Source: Calonectria ilicicola
Taxonomy: Eukaryota; Ascomycota; Sordariomycetes; Hypocreales; Nectriaceae
Assembly (NCBI GenBank): GCA_020809705.1
Contig: CP085827.1
Coordinates: 7,192,001-7,256,000 of the forward strand
Direction: 5' to 3'
Length of the DNA stretch: 64,000 nt
Within the stretch, counting starts at the first letter, position 1. Each line of letters begins with the position of its first letter. Both the position numbers and the translations under genes were made by a program. Positions 48,558 through 58,906 of the stretch are shown here, one piece after another. The notes beneath the pieces are model-generated. The model was not told the DNA's origin and did not search any database. It worked only from the letters and a program-made list of their open reading frames with translations.

Positions 48558-49091
48558 GAGGAAGGAGAAGAAGACGCGTTTGAGACCATTGAATACCCGA
48601 ACAAAGTTCAACCTTGTTCTGAAGCCCAAAGACCTAAATCTCAGTCTGACCTACCCATCGCCTTGGCCCGCGATTGGCACGACCACCAAAAACCACTAAA
48701 GTTAACTTTGCTATGCTCAATCTCTCGTCTGCCCTACGCGCAGAACTGGTCTTGCAACATACTAGCCGTCATTGCGTCCCTGTCTCCAGTGGAACCATCT
48801 AACCTTGCCCCTCACAAGCAGCGAACTGCTCGACTCGCCTGTCCCTCAACTACAAAACAGGTCTTATTGACTGTATTCCTTGACGCTGATGAGTTTAACC
48901 CGGTTGTTGGAAGTGTAGTGCTCCTGGTCGGCGTGAAAAATCACCGGTTTGATGGTGGGAGCCTCAAAAAGTACGCAAGCGACAGCGACCAAGGCCGTTG
49001 GTGGTTTGAGAACCCCATCGGATTTGACTGGTGTGACGTTGCTGGCATTAAAAACTGGTGGGAGCAAAGGCTTACAGATACCGAGGAGTGA
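47742..49091 (+). CDS. Two-OB-fold, RPA1-like protein with internal (QQQEEE)n repeat
   Basis: 449 aa, single exon. Residues about 15-125 resemble the RPA1 N-terminal OB fold: after a G-V-P-I start come RRRVIIRLLLSDGVLGIQAI, L-A-P, an SGEVITGSFIRCDR block and a closing LCLVVYRLMVL. Residues about 126-198 are P/S/A-rich. Residues 200-275 are a Q/E hexapeptide array. Residues about 325-445 resemble an RPA DBD-A-type OB fold: SISRLPYAQNWSCNILAVIA, then VLLTVFLDADEF, GSVVLLVGVKNHRFDGG and a conserved-looking end GFDWCDVAGIKNWWEQR. DBD-B and the zinc DBD-C of true RPA1 are missing, so this is not RPA1 itself. A single-stranded-DNA or telomere-related role is plausible but unproven. Confidence 0.7.
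48343..48563 (+). repeat. In-frame Q/E minisatellite, 18-bp units
   Basis: Repeats of caacagcaa + gaggaagag encode (QQQEEE)n with two EEEEE expansions and a closing pure glutamine run of 15. Units are almost identical at DNA level, as expected from recent slippage or unequal exchange. The whole tract is in frame with the OB-fold protein. Confidence 0.95.
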
Positions 49092-49159
49092 TCAGCAGTT
49101 TTACACAAACCTGCTGTTTATTTACTTTAGCCCCATTTACTGGCTCTTGCACATACACT

Positions 49160-51059
49160 ATGGTCACAAATACGGATGTATCGGAAATATCTTCCGAAAG
49201 AAAAATCGAGCTAGACCGTTTTCTGTCGAGCCTATCATCGCTGGAGCTTTTATATGTGCGACAAAAAACCCAATACATTAAGCTTGTGCTTGCTGGTCTG
49301 GAGCATCTACCCCCGGAGCTTATTTGTAACATCATCCCTTACATTGATTTATCTACTTTTTTATCTTGTAGATTGGTATCAAAGGCATGGTATGTGGCTC
49401 TGTCACAGAGCACTGTTACCACGCATATTTGCAGAGAAGTATCGCCTGGATTACTGCAAGGGAATTCCTCAGAGGACCCTCACAAGCTGTTTCTCGCAGC
49501 CCTTCGAACACAAAAGCGACAAGGCAACATTGGATACTTCAAAGCAAAATACTCTCGGTGGGATATGAACTGGGACACGCCTGAATTTGCAAATGCACTA
49601 CCAAGGCCTTTGTCCATGCCACATCGAGAATCTCACCTCGCAGTTGTCCATTACCAGGTGCATTATGCTGACAACAGCGTGGCTTGGCAGCCTCGTCGGG
49701 ATTTAGTCATTGTTGATAATTTGCGTACACGTAAGCGTCAACGCATAGCGCTGACTGGGCTCAAGCCAAGATTGCCCTATCAGCTGGCGGCAGTAAGTAG
49801 TCAACTCATTGTATTATTCACAATTCAACACCGTCAACCAGCCAATGCAATGTAGGGATTACCAATAAATTATAGACATTCTGGCTCAACTGATTTGCAA
49901 GTAGACATATTTGGCACTTCCAAGACAGGCGGTTCAAAACACTCTACCTCCCTAACGCGGCTCAGCAATGTTATACTGAGGGTGATCGCGTTGGTGTTGT
50001 TACAGTGACTGGTCAGATAATTCTCTGGAGCTGGAACGGGAGCGCAATCCAGCAGAACCTTGAGGGCATTGATGATCGGCCAGAGAATGCAAAGGTTCTT
50101 GGCCCTGGCCTCATCTTTGATGCCAATGACCCCGAGTCGGTATATGCTGTTTGGCATTATACCTATTTGCTTCCTCGTGAGTATAATTGGGAGAAATTCT
50201 GGGCCTAGGCTGATTGGAATGAGTAGGCAAAACTCTTTGTCTGTTTCTGGTTGCACAACTCAAGAATGCACACATCGTTTGGCAGTCCAAGACATCTCTC
50301 AGAAACCCATTGGCTGATTGCGACAACAACTGCAACGATCCCGAGAAATTTATGGCCCGAACCACGTTTTCCCTTCAAAAAGCAGACAACTATGGATCTT
50401 ATGCCTTAGGATTTTGTCGACTGCGAAGCCAAGAAGAGATGCCCCCCCACTCAAGAGTCATTCACGAAGGACCATGGGAAGTGGGCGACATCGGAGCTGT
50501 TACCTTCAATGTTTTGACCCGGACCTTCTCTTGGTCTTGGTTCCTGTTTTCTAAGCACGAGCCTTTTGTCCAGAACCAGCTGATGGAAGATCGTTGGGGG
50601 TCATATTTTGGTGTGGATAATTTTCACGCGTTAGAGGGCGTCTACCTTTGGGACCGACATCTCCTCGTCATGCTGACTAGGCGTGAATCTATTGATACAC
50701 CTCCCCAAGTCGCGTTAGAGGTCCTTCTTCCAAACAAATACTATTTCCCGAAACCGAAAGACTACGAGCAGCGCAATTTGCCGACCCATCTTAAAATTAC
50801 GAGTGGAGGTCGGCCCGGCGGAAAAATGGTTTGGGATGGTGACCGGGTGGTGGTACCAACACGCCACGGGCTTTGGGTATGTGAGCCAAGTGAGCCTGGG
50901 GGCGTATGTGGCACTTCGGAGCCCCTGGACGTTGAGGAAGACGGGCAAAGTGGCTTCTACGGTGGCGGCGCTTTTGATCAAATGGAGCACCGTCCCGATT
51001 ATATCCCGGTTGAGTCTTATTCCCAGGTGCAACTGAATCATGTACAGTACAATCCCTGA
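49160..51059 (+). CDS. F-box-type domain protein
   Basis: CDS join(49160..49851,49902..50176,50227..51059), 599 aa; both introns are 50 nt. An N-terminal F-box motif lies at about residues 46-85 (LEHLPPELICNIIPYIDLSTFLSCRLVSKAW, shown as its key L/P/I/S/C/W pattern). The remainder has tryptophan-rich beta-like segments (HIWHFQDRRF, GQIILWSWNG, FDANDPESVYAVWHYTYL, GDIGAVTFNVLTRTFSWSW, WDRHLLVMLTRRE) such as a propeller might have. Intron 1 has a weak GTAGGG donor and joins N-A-I to R-H-I-W; without it a stop appears at once. Intron 2 joins L-L-P-R to K-T-L-C-L-F. A substrate receptor of an SCF ubiquitin ligase is the natural reading, the target unknown. The start lies only 68 bp after the previous stop codon. 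Confidence 0.82.
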
Positions 51060-51474
51060 AAGTTTGTCCCCTGCCTACCTTTTCCTACCATCTTTCAGCC
51101 AAATTATAAATAAATAATTATTATATAAACTAAGTAAATAAGTAATTAATATATAAAACTTATTAATATTTATTTATTTATTTATTTTCTTTTTTTTTTT
51201 TAGCATCAAACTAATATCTTCAGGTGGTTGAGTTTTAAGGTGAGGAAGTCACAGGGGCACAATCTTTCAAGGGGTGTATTGTATGATCAGGGTTGAATCA
51301 TGGCTCGGGCGCCTCCGATCGGAGACGAGACTGCCCCACGTGACCCCACGATACGTACCTATGACGTGCGCCGTTCGCGCTCATGACTTTATCTCTGGAC
51401 GCATCGGCTCCCCAGACCGACCTTCACCTTCTTTTGTTGGATGCTCTCTTTCGACAGGGACTCCGCCAACGATA
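51060..51474. other. Intergenic with extreme A/T tract
   Basis: 415 bp. About 51,101-51,203 is almost pure A/T (taaataaataa ... tatttatttattta, T11), able to fold as an imperfect inverted repeat. The rest is the leader of the MCH1-like gene. Confidence 0.7.
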
Positions 51475-53175
51475 ATGTCAACACCCGCCGAGGAGCCTTT
51501 GATTGCGCGACCAGATCCCGACCGCGCATCCCTCTTCAGCTCCAGCTATGCCTCGTCCGACTCGGACGCTGACCAATGGCGGCGCTCTACGCGCGTTGTC
51601 CGCCTAATCTCCTTCATCATGGCTAACCTGTGCGCTCTCAGTGGCGGCTCGTTGGTTGTCTTTTCGCTCTATGCACCTCTATTTCAGTCTCATCTTCGCT
51701 ATACCCAGTTCCAAGTCAACGCCGTTGCCATCGCCGGCTCCATTTCCCTCTACTTGCCCATCTCGATCCTCGGCTACATTTGCGACCGAGTCGGAATAAC
51801 CCCTCTCGCCCTACTAGCGACCGTCTTGTTTGGCGCCGGCTACGGCACCGCCGCCGTCGTTTATCGAAAATTGGATCTACACTACCGTCATGTTGGCGGC
51901 CTCGATATCGACGGTAACTGGTCTTTGCCATGGATGATGCTGGCATTCGTCTGCATTGGCACAGCCACCTGCTCGATCTATATGGCTTCGGTATCATCAT
52001 GTGCCAAGAACTTTGGCAAGGGCAGATATAGAGGCCTTGCGCTGGCCTCGCCTATCGCCTCCTTTGGCCTGAGTCCCATGTGGATTAGCATGCTGGGTGG
52101 GAGCCGGGTGTTTAGTGAAATACAGTCAGACGGCACAACCGGCGATGTGGATGTATTTCGGTTTTTTGTATTCTTGGCGGTGATGCATTGCAGTATGGGG
52201 ATTCTTGGCTCTTTGACTCTGAGAATTGTCAACGAGCAAGATCTTATCGAGGAAGCCATCGAAGAGCTGGAGCACAGTGGTCTCCTGGATGGCAGCTCTC
52301 TGTTGAGCCGGTCTATGAGCCGAACCATGAGTTATGGTACTGTCGGGGCAGAGTCCGAAGGAGGCCAGTCTCTTTTAGATGCAACCAAGGATGAGGATGC
52401 GCAGTGGAAAAAGAACTGGGTTCTCAACGCCGAGACACGTCGGTTTCTCAGTGATGGCACCATGTGGCCCTTCGCCTTCGGCTTCCTCCTCATGGTCGGT
52501 CCTGGCGAGGCTTTCGTCAACAATCTTGGGTCTGTCCTTCGTACTCTCACTCCACCGTCGGAGCTAGGATTTGGCACTCACAGCTCAGCTGCCACCCATG
52601 TCTCAATCTTTGGTGTGACCAGCACCATGGCCCGACTGCTCATCGGCTCTGTCACCGACATCTTAGCACCATCACCACATACGCAACATCCTCAAGTTAC
52701 CCCTCACCGGTCAACCTCAAATCGCTTTTCTGTTTCTCGGGTCGTCTTTTTACTTTTCTTCGCTTCCTTACTGTCCTTGGGTTTGGTCATTCTTGCATCC
52801 GGTGTCGTACAGAATCATGAGGAGCGCTTTTGGATGGTTTCTGGTTTGGTTGGAGCTGGATATGGCGCTATTTTCAGTCTGACACCACTAATTGTGACCA
52901 TTATTTGGGGAGTTGAGAACTTTTCTACAAACTTTGGAATTGTTTGCATGTTGCCAGCAGCCGGGTCAACTTTCTGGGGACTTGTCTATTCAGCAGTTTA
53001 CCAAGAAGGCGCCCGGACAGGTACATCGGGCAACGGAGCCCTCTTTTGCTACGGCGCGAAGTGCTATTCATCTACATTTTGGGCAGAGGCCATTACAGTC
53101 TGGCTCGGCTGCGGGTTGTTGCTGTGGGCTTGGAAGGGCAAGGGAGGATGGAGCCAGCGTGGTATTGTTATTTAG
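51475..53175 (+). CDS. MCH1: MCH1-type MFS transporter (monocarboxylate-transporter-like)
   Basis: 566 aa, single exon. A soluble, S/D-rich N-terminus (residues 1-40) is followed by about 12 hydrophobic segments, split by a long cytosolic loop rich in E/S (EEAIEELEHSG, SRSMSRTMSYG). The family's nodulin-like/MCH1 pattern is visible: SGGSLVVFSLYAPLFQ, YTQFQVNAVAI, YLPISILGYICDRVG, GPGEAFVNNLGSV, VTSTMARLLIGSVTD and GAGYGAIFSLTPLIV. Yeast Mch1 resembles mammalian monocarboxylate carriers but is reported not to carry monocarboxylates, so the substrate is open. The ATG at 51,475 was chosen because the open frame upstream (to 51,274) lacks features of a real N-terminus. Confidence 0.9.
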   Translation: MSTPAEEPLIARPDPDRASLFSSSYASSDSDADQWRRSTRVVRLISFIMANLCALSGGSLVVFSLYAPLFQSHLRYTQFQVNAVAIAGSISLYLPISILGYICDRVGITPLALLATVLFGAGYGTAAVVYRKLDLHYRHVGGLDIDGNWSLPWMMLAFVCIGTATCSIYMASVSSCAKNFGKGRYRGLALASPIASFGLSPMWISMLGGSRVFSEIQSDGTTGDVDVFRFFVFLAVMHCSMGILGSLTLRIVNEQDLIEEAIEELEHSGLLDGSSLLSRSMSRTMSYGTVGAESEGGQSLLDATKDEDAQWKKNWVLNAETRRFLSDGTMWPFAFGFLLMVGPGEAFVNNLGSVLRTLTPPSELGFGTHSSAATHVSIFGVTSTMARLLIGSVTDILAPSPHTQHPQVTPHRSTSNRFSVSRVVFLLFFASLLSLGLVILASGVVQNHEERFWMVSGLVGAGYGAIFSLTPLIVTIIWGVENFSTNFGIVCMLPAAGSTFWGLVYSAVYQEGARTGTSGNGALFCYGAKCYSSTFWAEAITVWLGCGLLLWAWKGKGGWSQRGIVI

Positions 53176-53933
53176 GCGCAAAGGATCTTGCAGACGGGCA
53201 TATAACAAGGAACGCATGGCGTCATGATTGATTTTGAATCGAGGAATAGATTGAGCATACACTCATTTGGAATATAGTTACTTCACATTGACTTGATCCA
53301 TCACTGACCGTTGACCGTTTGGCCGTTATTAGTTTGCCGGTTGGCCGTTAGACCGATCAAGCCCCCCCGATCGGCCAAACTTTGAAACGTTTCCTGCGGG
53401 AATTTTGGCAAGATGCTATGCCGTTCCGAGTTTACTGTACCTGGTTACCTGGATGGTACAGGGGCCCCTCATCAGCCCCTCAGGCGAGCGGTAGGGAACA
53501 TGGTAGACAACAATACATGCCGAGAAAAGTGATACTCTGGAATAAATGGAATAAGTAAAATTAAATAAATCAATAGCAAGACGAGGTTCGTATCTTATTT
53601 ACTCATAAACGTTATTCATTTGCGCATCATATAGAATTAAGAGACATTCCGATATGCACCATGAATTCATTCGCCACCTTTGACTCTCCGATTCGGTCTC
53701 AAATCAATCGCCGGAATCAATAGGCCCACTTCCCCTCGAAATTCATGGTACGAAGAGCCGGGATAAACGCGGGGCTGATAGGAACCCATCGGTGCCGTGA
53801 TTGAGAATGCAGGATGGTTCCACTGGCTGCAGATTTGGGAACCGCTGATAACGGGGTGCTAGAGTCTTTCATCTATAGGGCCGTTTGGCAACCAGCGCGC
53901 GAGGCATAATTCACCATTGCTCTTTAAACAATT
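53176..53933. other. Intergenic with short GACCGTT / GGCCGTT repeats
   Basis: 758 bp. Between 53,307 and 53,380 several copies of ccgtt/ggccgtt occur, and gtttggcc (53,317) is matched by ggccaaac (53,373) as an inverted repeat around a C7 run. No gene. Confidence 0.6.
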
Positions 53934-55812
53934 ATGGCTGAAGACAAACGTTCCAAGCGTGTGCCCTTAACTCTTTGGCTCGCAGCCCCAGTTCTGCTTA
54001 TTGCTATACTTATTGGCTATCCCAGCATCTTGGCAAACTCAAAAAGTAGCAGTAATGCCTTTCCGTCGGTTACAATTCGCCAGGGAACTATTGTTGGCCG
54101 TATGATCGACGATGATTTCCCAAAGCCCCTTGAGGGTTTCATGGGCATTCCATATGCCATTCCTCCAGTTGGTGAGCGGCGGTTTCTGCCTGCTGAACCA
54201 GTTTCTTCGTCAAATGCAACACGGAGAGCTTTCTACTTGGGTGCAAGGTGAGAGTTCCGCACCGGAGGGTGAGGGCTTGTGCCTAACAACTGAAGATGTC
54301 CAGGAAAGCAACTTGTACCGTTCCTCGAAGATCCTATTCTCGGACCTGATTATGAATCCGAAGATTGCTTGACCCTCAACATCTGGCGCCCCTCTGGCCA
54401 CTCCCCCACCAAGGGAAAGATTCCGGTGGCTGTCATGATCCCCGGCGGGGCTTTTAACCGGGGCGCGGCGCGGATGCATAGCACCCACTCGATGCTGGCC
54501 TTTTCGCAGGAACCCTTCATCGCCGTGAGCATGCAATACAGAATTGGCGTCTTTGGCGGACTCAATACAAAATTGACTGCCAAAGAGGGTCTCTTGAATC
54601 TTGGTCTCAAGGACATGTATATTGCACTTGAATGGATCCAGGAAAATATTGAAGCATTTGGAGGCAACCCCGATGATGTAACAATCATGGGATTGAGCGC
54701 TGCGGCTCACGCTGTGAGTTTGTATCCCTTTCATTCTGACTGAAATTTGTTAATTATGAAAACAGATTGGCCATCTAATCATGGATATCAACCAACCAAA
54801 AAAGCTCTATCATAAGGCTATTATGGACTCTGGCGCGCACACTGCTCGTGCAGTGCACCCTCCCAGCGCTGAACTCAATACCCGCCATTTTCGTGAGTTT
54901 CTAGATCTGACTCCTTGCTCCTCCTTCAGGAACCTCCTTGACCCCCGGATTCTCACGTGCCTGCGTGGCCTGCCATCCGAGACCGTCGACAAGGCGGGCA
55001 AGAAAGTATTCGCTCGGTCAGATGCTTCCATTCGGTGGGCATGGCAACCTGTCATAGATGGAGAAATTATATCTCGACGGCCGCTGGATGCTTGGAAGTC
55101 GGGCAAGTTTAACAGGGTTCCGATCTTGACCGGGTCAACCCACAATGAAGGCGCATATTATGTTCCCAGATCTGCAAACAAGTCTGGAGATTTTTTCTCT
55201 TTCTTCCACAACCTGCTGCCTCATTTGACCAAAAAAGAGATCAAAGAGTTGGAGACACTGTATCCAGATCCAGCTACCGACCCGAATTCACCATACATTG
55301 AGAATAGGGGGGTTGCAGGCGTTGGCTCCCAGTATCGTAGACTCGAGGCTGCTTATGGACAGTATGCGTACACCTGCCCTGTTCGCCAGACTGCCATTTG
55401 GGCCACCGCTCACCCCGGTAAGGATGAGCCGGTGTTTCTATACCATTGGGCACTGAATAAAACAGCTCTCTTTGGCGCGAACCACGGCGACCAAATACGG
55501 TACCAGGCTTATACCAAGGATTCTCGAGAGCTATCCTCTACTCAGGATGAGATAGCAGGCAAATTTCATGCCTATTGCACCAGCTTTATCACAAACGGCG
55601 ATCCTAATGCTGTCAAGAAAGGTAGATTTACTAAACGTCCTGAGTGGGTCAGTTGGAAGGACGGGGCAGGTCTGACGATGGTGTTTGGGGAGGGAAATGA
55701 CGAGAGAGCCGGTGGCACTAACTTTGGTGTCGCTGCACAATTTGTAGACTACCGGTGGGGGGATGAGCAATGCGATTTCTGGTGGAAGGTGTCGTCGACC
55801 TGGGAAGATTAG
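53934..55812 (+). CDS. Type-B carboxylesterase / lipase-like, membrane-anchored or secreted
   Basis: CDS join(53934..54247,54296..54713,54766..55812), 592 aa. A single hydrophobic segment (about 12-32) after a KR-rich start is a signal anchor or signal peptide. Type-B motifs: GFMGIPYAIPPVGERRF, the EDCLTLNIWRP block with its disulfide Cys, oxyanion-type PGGAF, and AFGGNPDDVTIMGLSA around the nucleophile. Glu lies in STHNEGAYY and His in ANHGDQI. Intron 1 (gtgaga ... CTAAC ... gaag) restores R-C-P-G-K-Q-L; intron 2 (52 nt) joins HA to IGHLIMD. The elbow reads GLSAA instead of GESAG: the serine is kept, but Glu and the last Gly are replaced, so activity is uncertain. Confidence 0.88.
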
Positions 55813-56193
55813 TTCAGGCCAACATTAATTCATGGCCGAGGAATAATGCAGAAAAGATAGAGATGTCCTAGCAATTTTACTGATGGGATAAAATTTATCC
55901 AAAAAAAAATAGTTTGACAGTAGGGAAGAAAAAAGACTTCGAAAAGAAGCATGTTGGGGGTAGCCTGCGTTTATGCTTGTGTGATAAATGGGCCATGAAC
56001 TTGCCTGGCTTCTTTTGTAATACTCCTATTTTACATCCATATTGGTAATAAAGTAATTGAGATAAATAATGTCGAAAAATGGCTAGGTCTCGAAATTCTC
56101 AAACAGTCATGGGGATGTTTCAATTATAAGAGAAGAAATATAGTGCAACAATTCAAACAAATCCATTACTATCTCATCATCATAAAACAGTGG
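55813..56193. other. Convergent intergenic spacer, esterase / MFS
   Basis: 381 bp AT-rich spacer between facing genes. Nothing recognised. Confidence 0.6.
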
Positions 56194-57799
56194 CTAATAT
56201 GAATACCTAAAGTTGGGGTTTTCAAAATCAGTGAGATCCTGCAGGACATCATCTGTGTCTTCATTTGGGGGCCCTTGAGCATCTCGAAGCTTGTTGCGGC
56301 GAATAAGCACATATCGGAGCACCATGGCAATGGCAGCTTGACCGGCAGAACACCCGATAATCAACTTGCATCCGGTCTGATAGATGGGAGCTTCAGAACC
56401 GAGAAACGCGTGTGGACCAATAATGTTTCCAACGCAATAAGCAAGAAAGACAAACGCTGTTGCCGTAGTCCGCTTGGTGTAGCCGCCAACATTAGAAGCG
56501 GGAATTTGCAGAGCTACAATAAGAGAGCCGACAAAGGAAGCACACTAGATTTCTTAATTAATATGCTTATACATAATCAAAACAATGGGGGACGAAAGGG
56601 AGGCTCACCATATAATAACCAGCGAGGAGACCGCCTTTGTTGCTTCGATCGAGCTTCCAGAAGAGACAGACGGCGACGAGGGTTGGCAAGAGCCACACAG
56701 CCATCACAATAGTGCGAACATTCTTGAACCGACTGGCAATAAAGGGACCCGTGAACATGAACATGGCGGTGCAGACGCCATAAGGAATGCCATACGCAGT
56801 GGTAAGGAGGGCGTCGTTGGTAAAGCCCTTGACAATGAGCTTGGAGAAGTTGGCGATGCCGCCATTGACGGTTTCGTTCAAAAGAGTAAAGAAAAACAAG
56901 AGCCAAATTTGGGCATCGCAAAAGACTTCCTTGATCTGGTTCACTTTAATCTTGCGGTTAAAAACACCAGTACGGTTTCGGGCGCTCTGGGCGATGAGCA
57001 TGGCACGCTCCTCAACCGTGTATCGCTTGGCAGTGAGAATGTTGTCTGGCAAGAAAAAGGCTAAAACAACGCCCCAGCACACAGTCAATCCACCGCAGAG
57101 CACATAAATGATGCGCCAAACATCCCAACCCTTGGCTTGCCCCACCCCGTAAAAGAGAATACCACCAAATGTGCTGCCGAAGCCATTGAAACAGTAGAAG
57201 AGGCCAGCGCGTGCTGGTTGCGACTCTCGACGGAACCACTGGGAGACGATTAACATGAATGCCGGGGTAATGACAGCCTCAAAGGCACCGAGAAAGAATC
57301 GGCAGACTCCCATGCCGGCAAAGTCCTTGACGGCGGCGGTGCAGAGAAGAATGGTTCCCCAGCTCAAGACGAAGGCGCTGACGATGCGGCCGGTAGGGTA
57401 GTGCTGAGCGAGATACGAGGCTGGCCATTCTGCCACGAGGTATGCTAAATAGAAGATGGAGGCAAGCCAACTGTATTCATCGCTGGTCATGCCGGTTGAG
57501 TCGAAGAGGTCAAAGATGGCGCCGTATCCCAGAGCCTGTTTGTCAATGTACTGGAGCAAGTAGGTGCCGCACAGGAGCGGCATCAGGCTCCAGTCAACCT
57601 TGCGACGAAGCTTTTTGAGCGCCGATTCATCAGACATGAGCTCTTCTAGCCGCGAATGAGGTATTCCGTGCTCCTGCAGGAAAAGCTCTGCTTCGTCAAG
57701 GTCCGTAACGCTCCCATGCTTGAGGTCGGCCTCTACGTCGCCGTCGATGTCGGCCTCGACTGGCTTTTTCTCGATATCTTGCGGTTTATGATCGGCCAT
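56194..57799 (-). CDS. MFS permease, anion:cation symporter (Dal5/TNA1-like) family
   Basis: CDS complement(join(56194..56544,56609..57799)), 513 aa. A 70-residue acidic cytosolic N-terminus precedes VDWSLMPLLCGTYLLQYIDK, a family-typical first helix. Further landmarks are AEWPASYLAQHYPTGR, CRFFLGAFEAVITPAF, SQWFRRESQPARAGLFYCFNG and, in the second half, FFFTLLNETVNGGIANFSK. The intron (64 nt, gtgagc ... ctag) has phase 0 and joins GYYM to CASFVGSLIVALQIPASNVGGYTKR, restoring helices 10-12 and a hydrophilic tail. Without splicing the protein stops after 13 further codons, missing the last helices. Family members import allantoate, nicotinate, vitamins or similar organic anions. The exact substrate is unknown; neighbouring hydrolases suggest a small amide or ester. 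Confidence 0.92.
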
Positions 57800-58906
57800 T
57801 GCGGCGGAATAAATATGAAGACTATTCCGTAATAAAAAAAAAAGGAAGAAAAAAAACCTTTTTGCTGGTGTTTAGAACTCGGGGCCAGTTTTTGGCTCTC
57901 TTCCAATTGAGGTGCCAACCAATTTGCTACACTCACAGAAGTGGCGACCAGATGCTATTTGTGCTCAACAACCAGCAACCCTAGTCTGAGGGGTTCGTCA
58001 CCCACCGTGCGTCCCCGTGACGGACGTCTCCGTCTCGGCAAATGTATGCCCCTCGCCACCCATCTAACCAACGCGACGTACGTTCGTTTCCCCTTGGAAA
58101 CGTGCCTCGAGGCACAGTTATCAGGCTGATCTGGGGTAAGGGTCCAACCCGAGTGGAGCACTGATAGCGAGTGTGGGGAACTGAGCAGCTCATCGGATAC
58201 CACCATGACTCGCTCGCCAAGGCAAAGATAGCCCGTCGTATGTATCTCTCTATCTCGGGGCTTGCCATGCCAGGGTTTGCTGCGGGTAACTAGCCAGTTC
58301 GAGGAAAGCTCCCGTTGAGGAGGATGGATAAGGCCTGATCGGATGTCAAGTCTGGGGCCGATCAGTTCACGACTATCTCTTGGCCAGATATGTAAAACTA
58401 GCCAAGATATGTATTCTCTTGCACATTGTTAATTGCTTGATTGGCAACATGAATTTTCATAGAAACTGCATCCAATACGCCGTTTACATAAACGGGGTGC
58501 ACATTGCTCCTTGACAGCATTGTGGAGCTTGCTCCTCCTCAGCGGGGCCGGCGAGACGGGAGGCAGGACCCGGATGACCAGAGATGCGAGGCATTAGGGG
58601 AGTTGATTCCATGGCTTTTAGATATAAGACACAGGGCTAGTTTTGCGTGGGCCTCTTTGATTTGGACTGTCAGGCATTTCTAATATGCACTGCCCTTGCT
58701 GACTTTATCCGACCAAACCAAACCTGCTTCCGAAAATACCATTCGACGTCCAACGGGCCACACCCGCCCAACACTATAAGAACCGTCGTTATTCATTATA
58801 ATCTCCCTGGTCTTGGGATAATTTTCAAATCCTCGTCACTGATCCCCGCGCCCAAACCAAGCCAGCCGTACTCCAAACTCATGCTCAACTACTATCAACC
58901 CTGTGT
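57800..58906. other. Intergenic, MFS promoter / amidohydrolase 3' flank
   Basis: 1.1 kb. No accepted gene; several frames of 60-175 codons on both strands have no family resemblance. A T- and C-rich leader typical for a minus-strand promoter lies near 57,800-57,900. Confidence 0.55.

Noticed and set aside
48330..48629. Minus-strand leucine-rich frame
   Set aside because: Pure antisense reading of the Q/E repeat tract.
49852..49901. Frameshift (pseudogene) interpretation of the F-box gene
   Set aside because: Two 50-nt introns remove all stops and keep the frame for 599 codons.
54248..54295. Alternative splice of the esterase intron 1 (donor gtgcaa, acceptor ccag)
   Set aside because: It keeps the frame but loses the R-C-P-G-K-Q-L block; the gtgaga/gaag choice restores it and uses a CTAAC branch.
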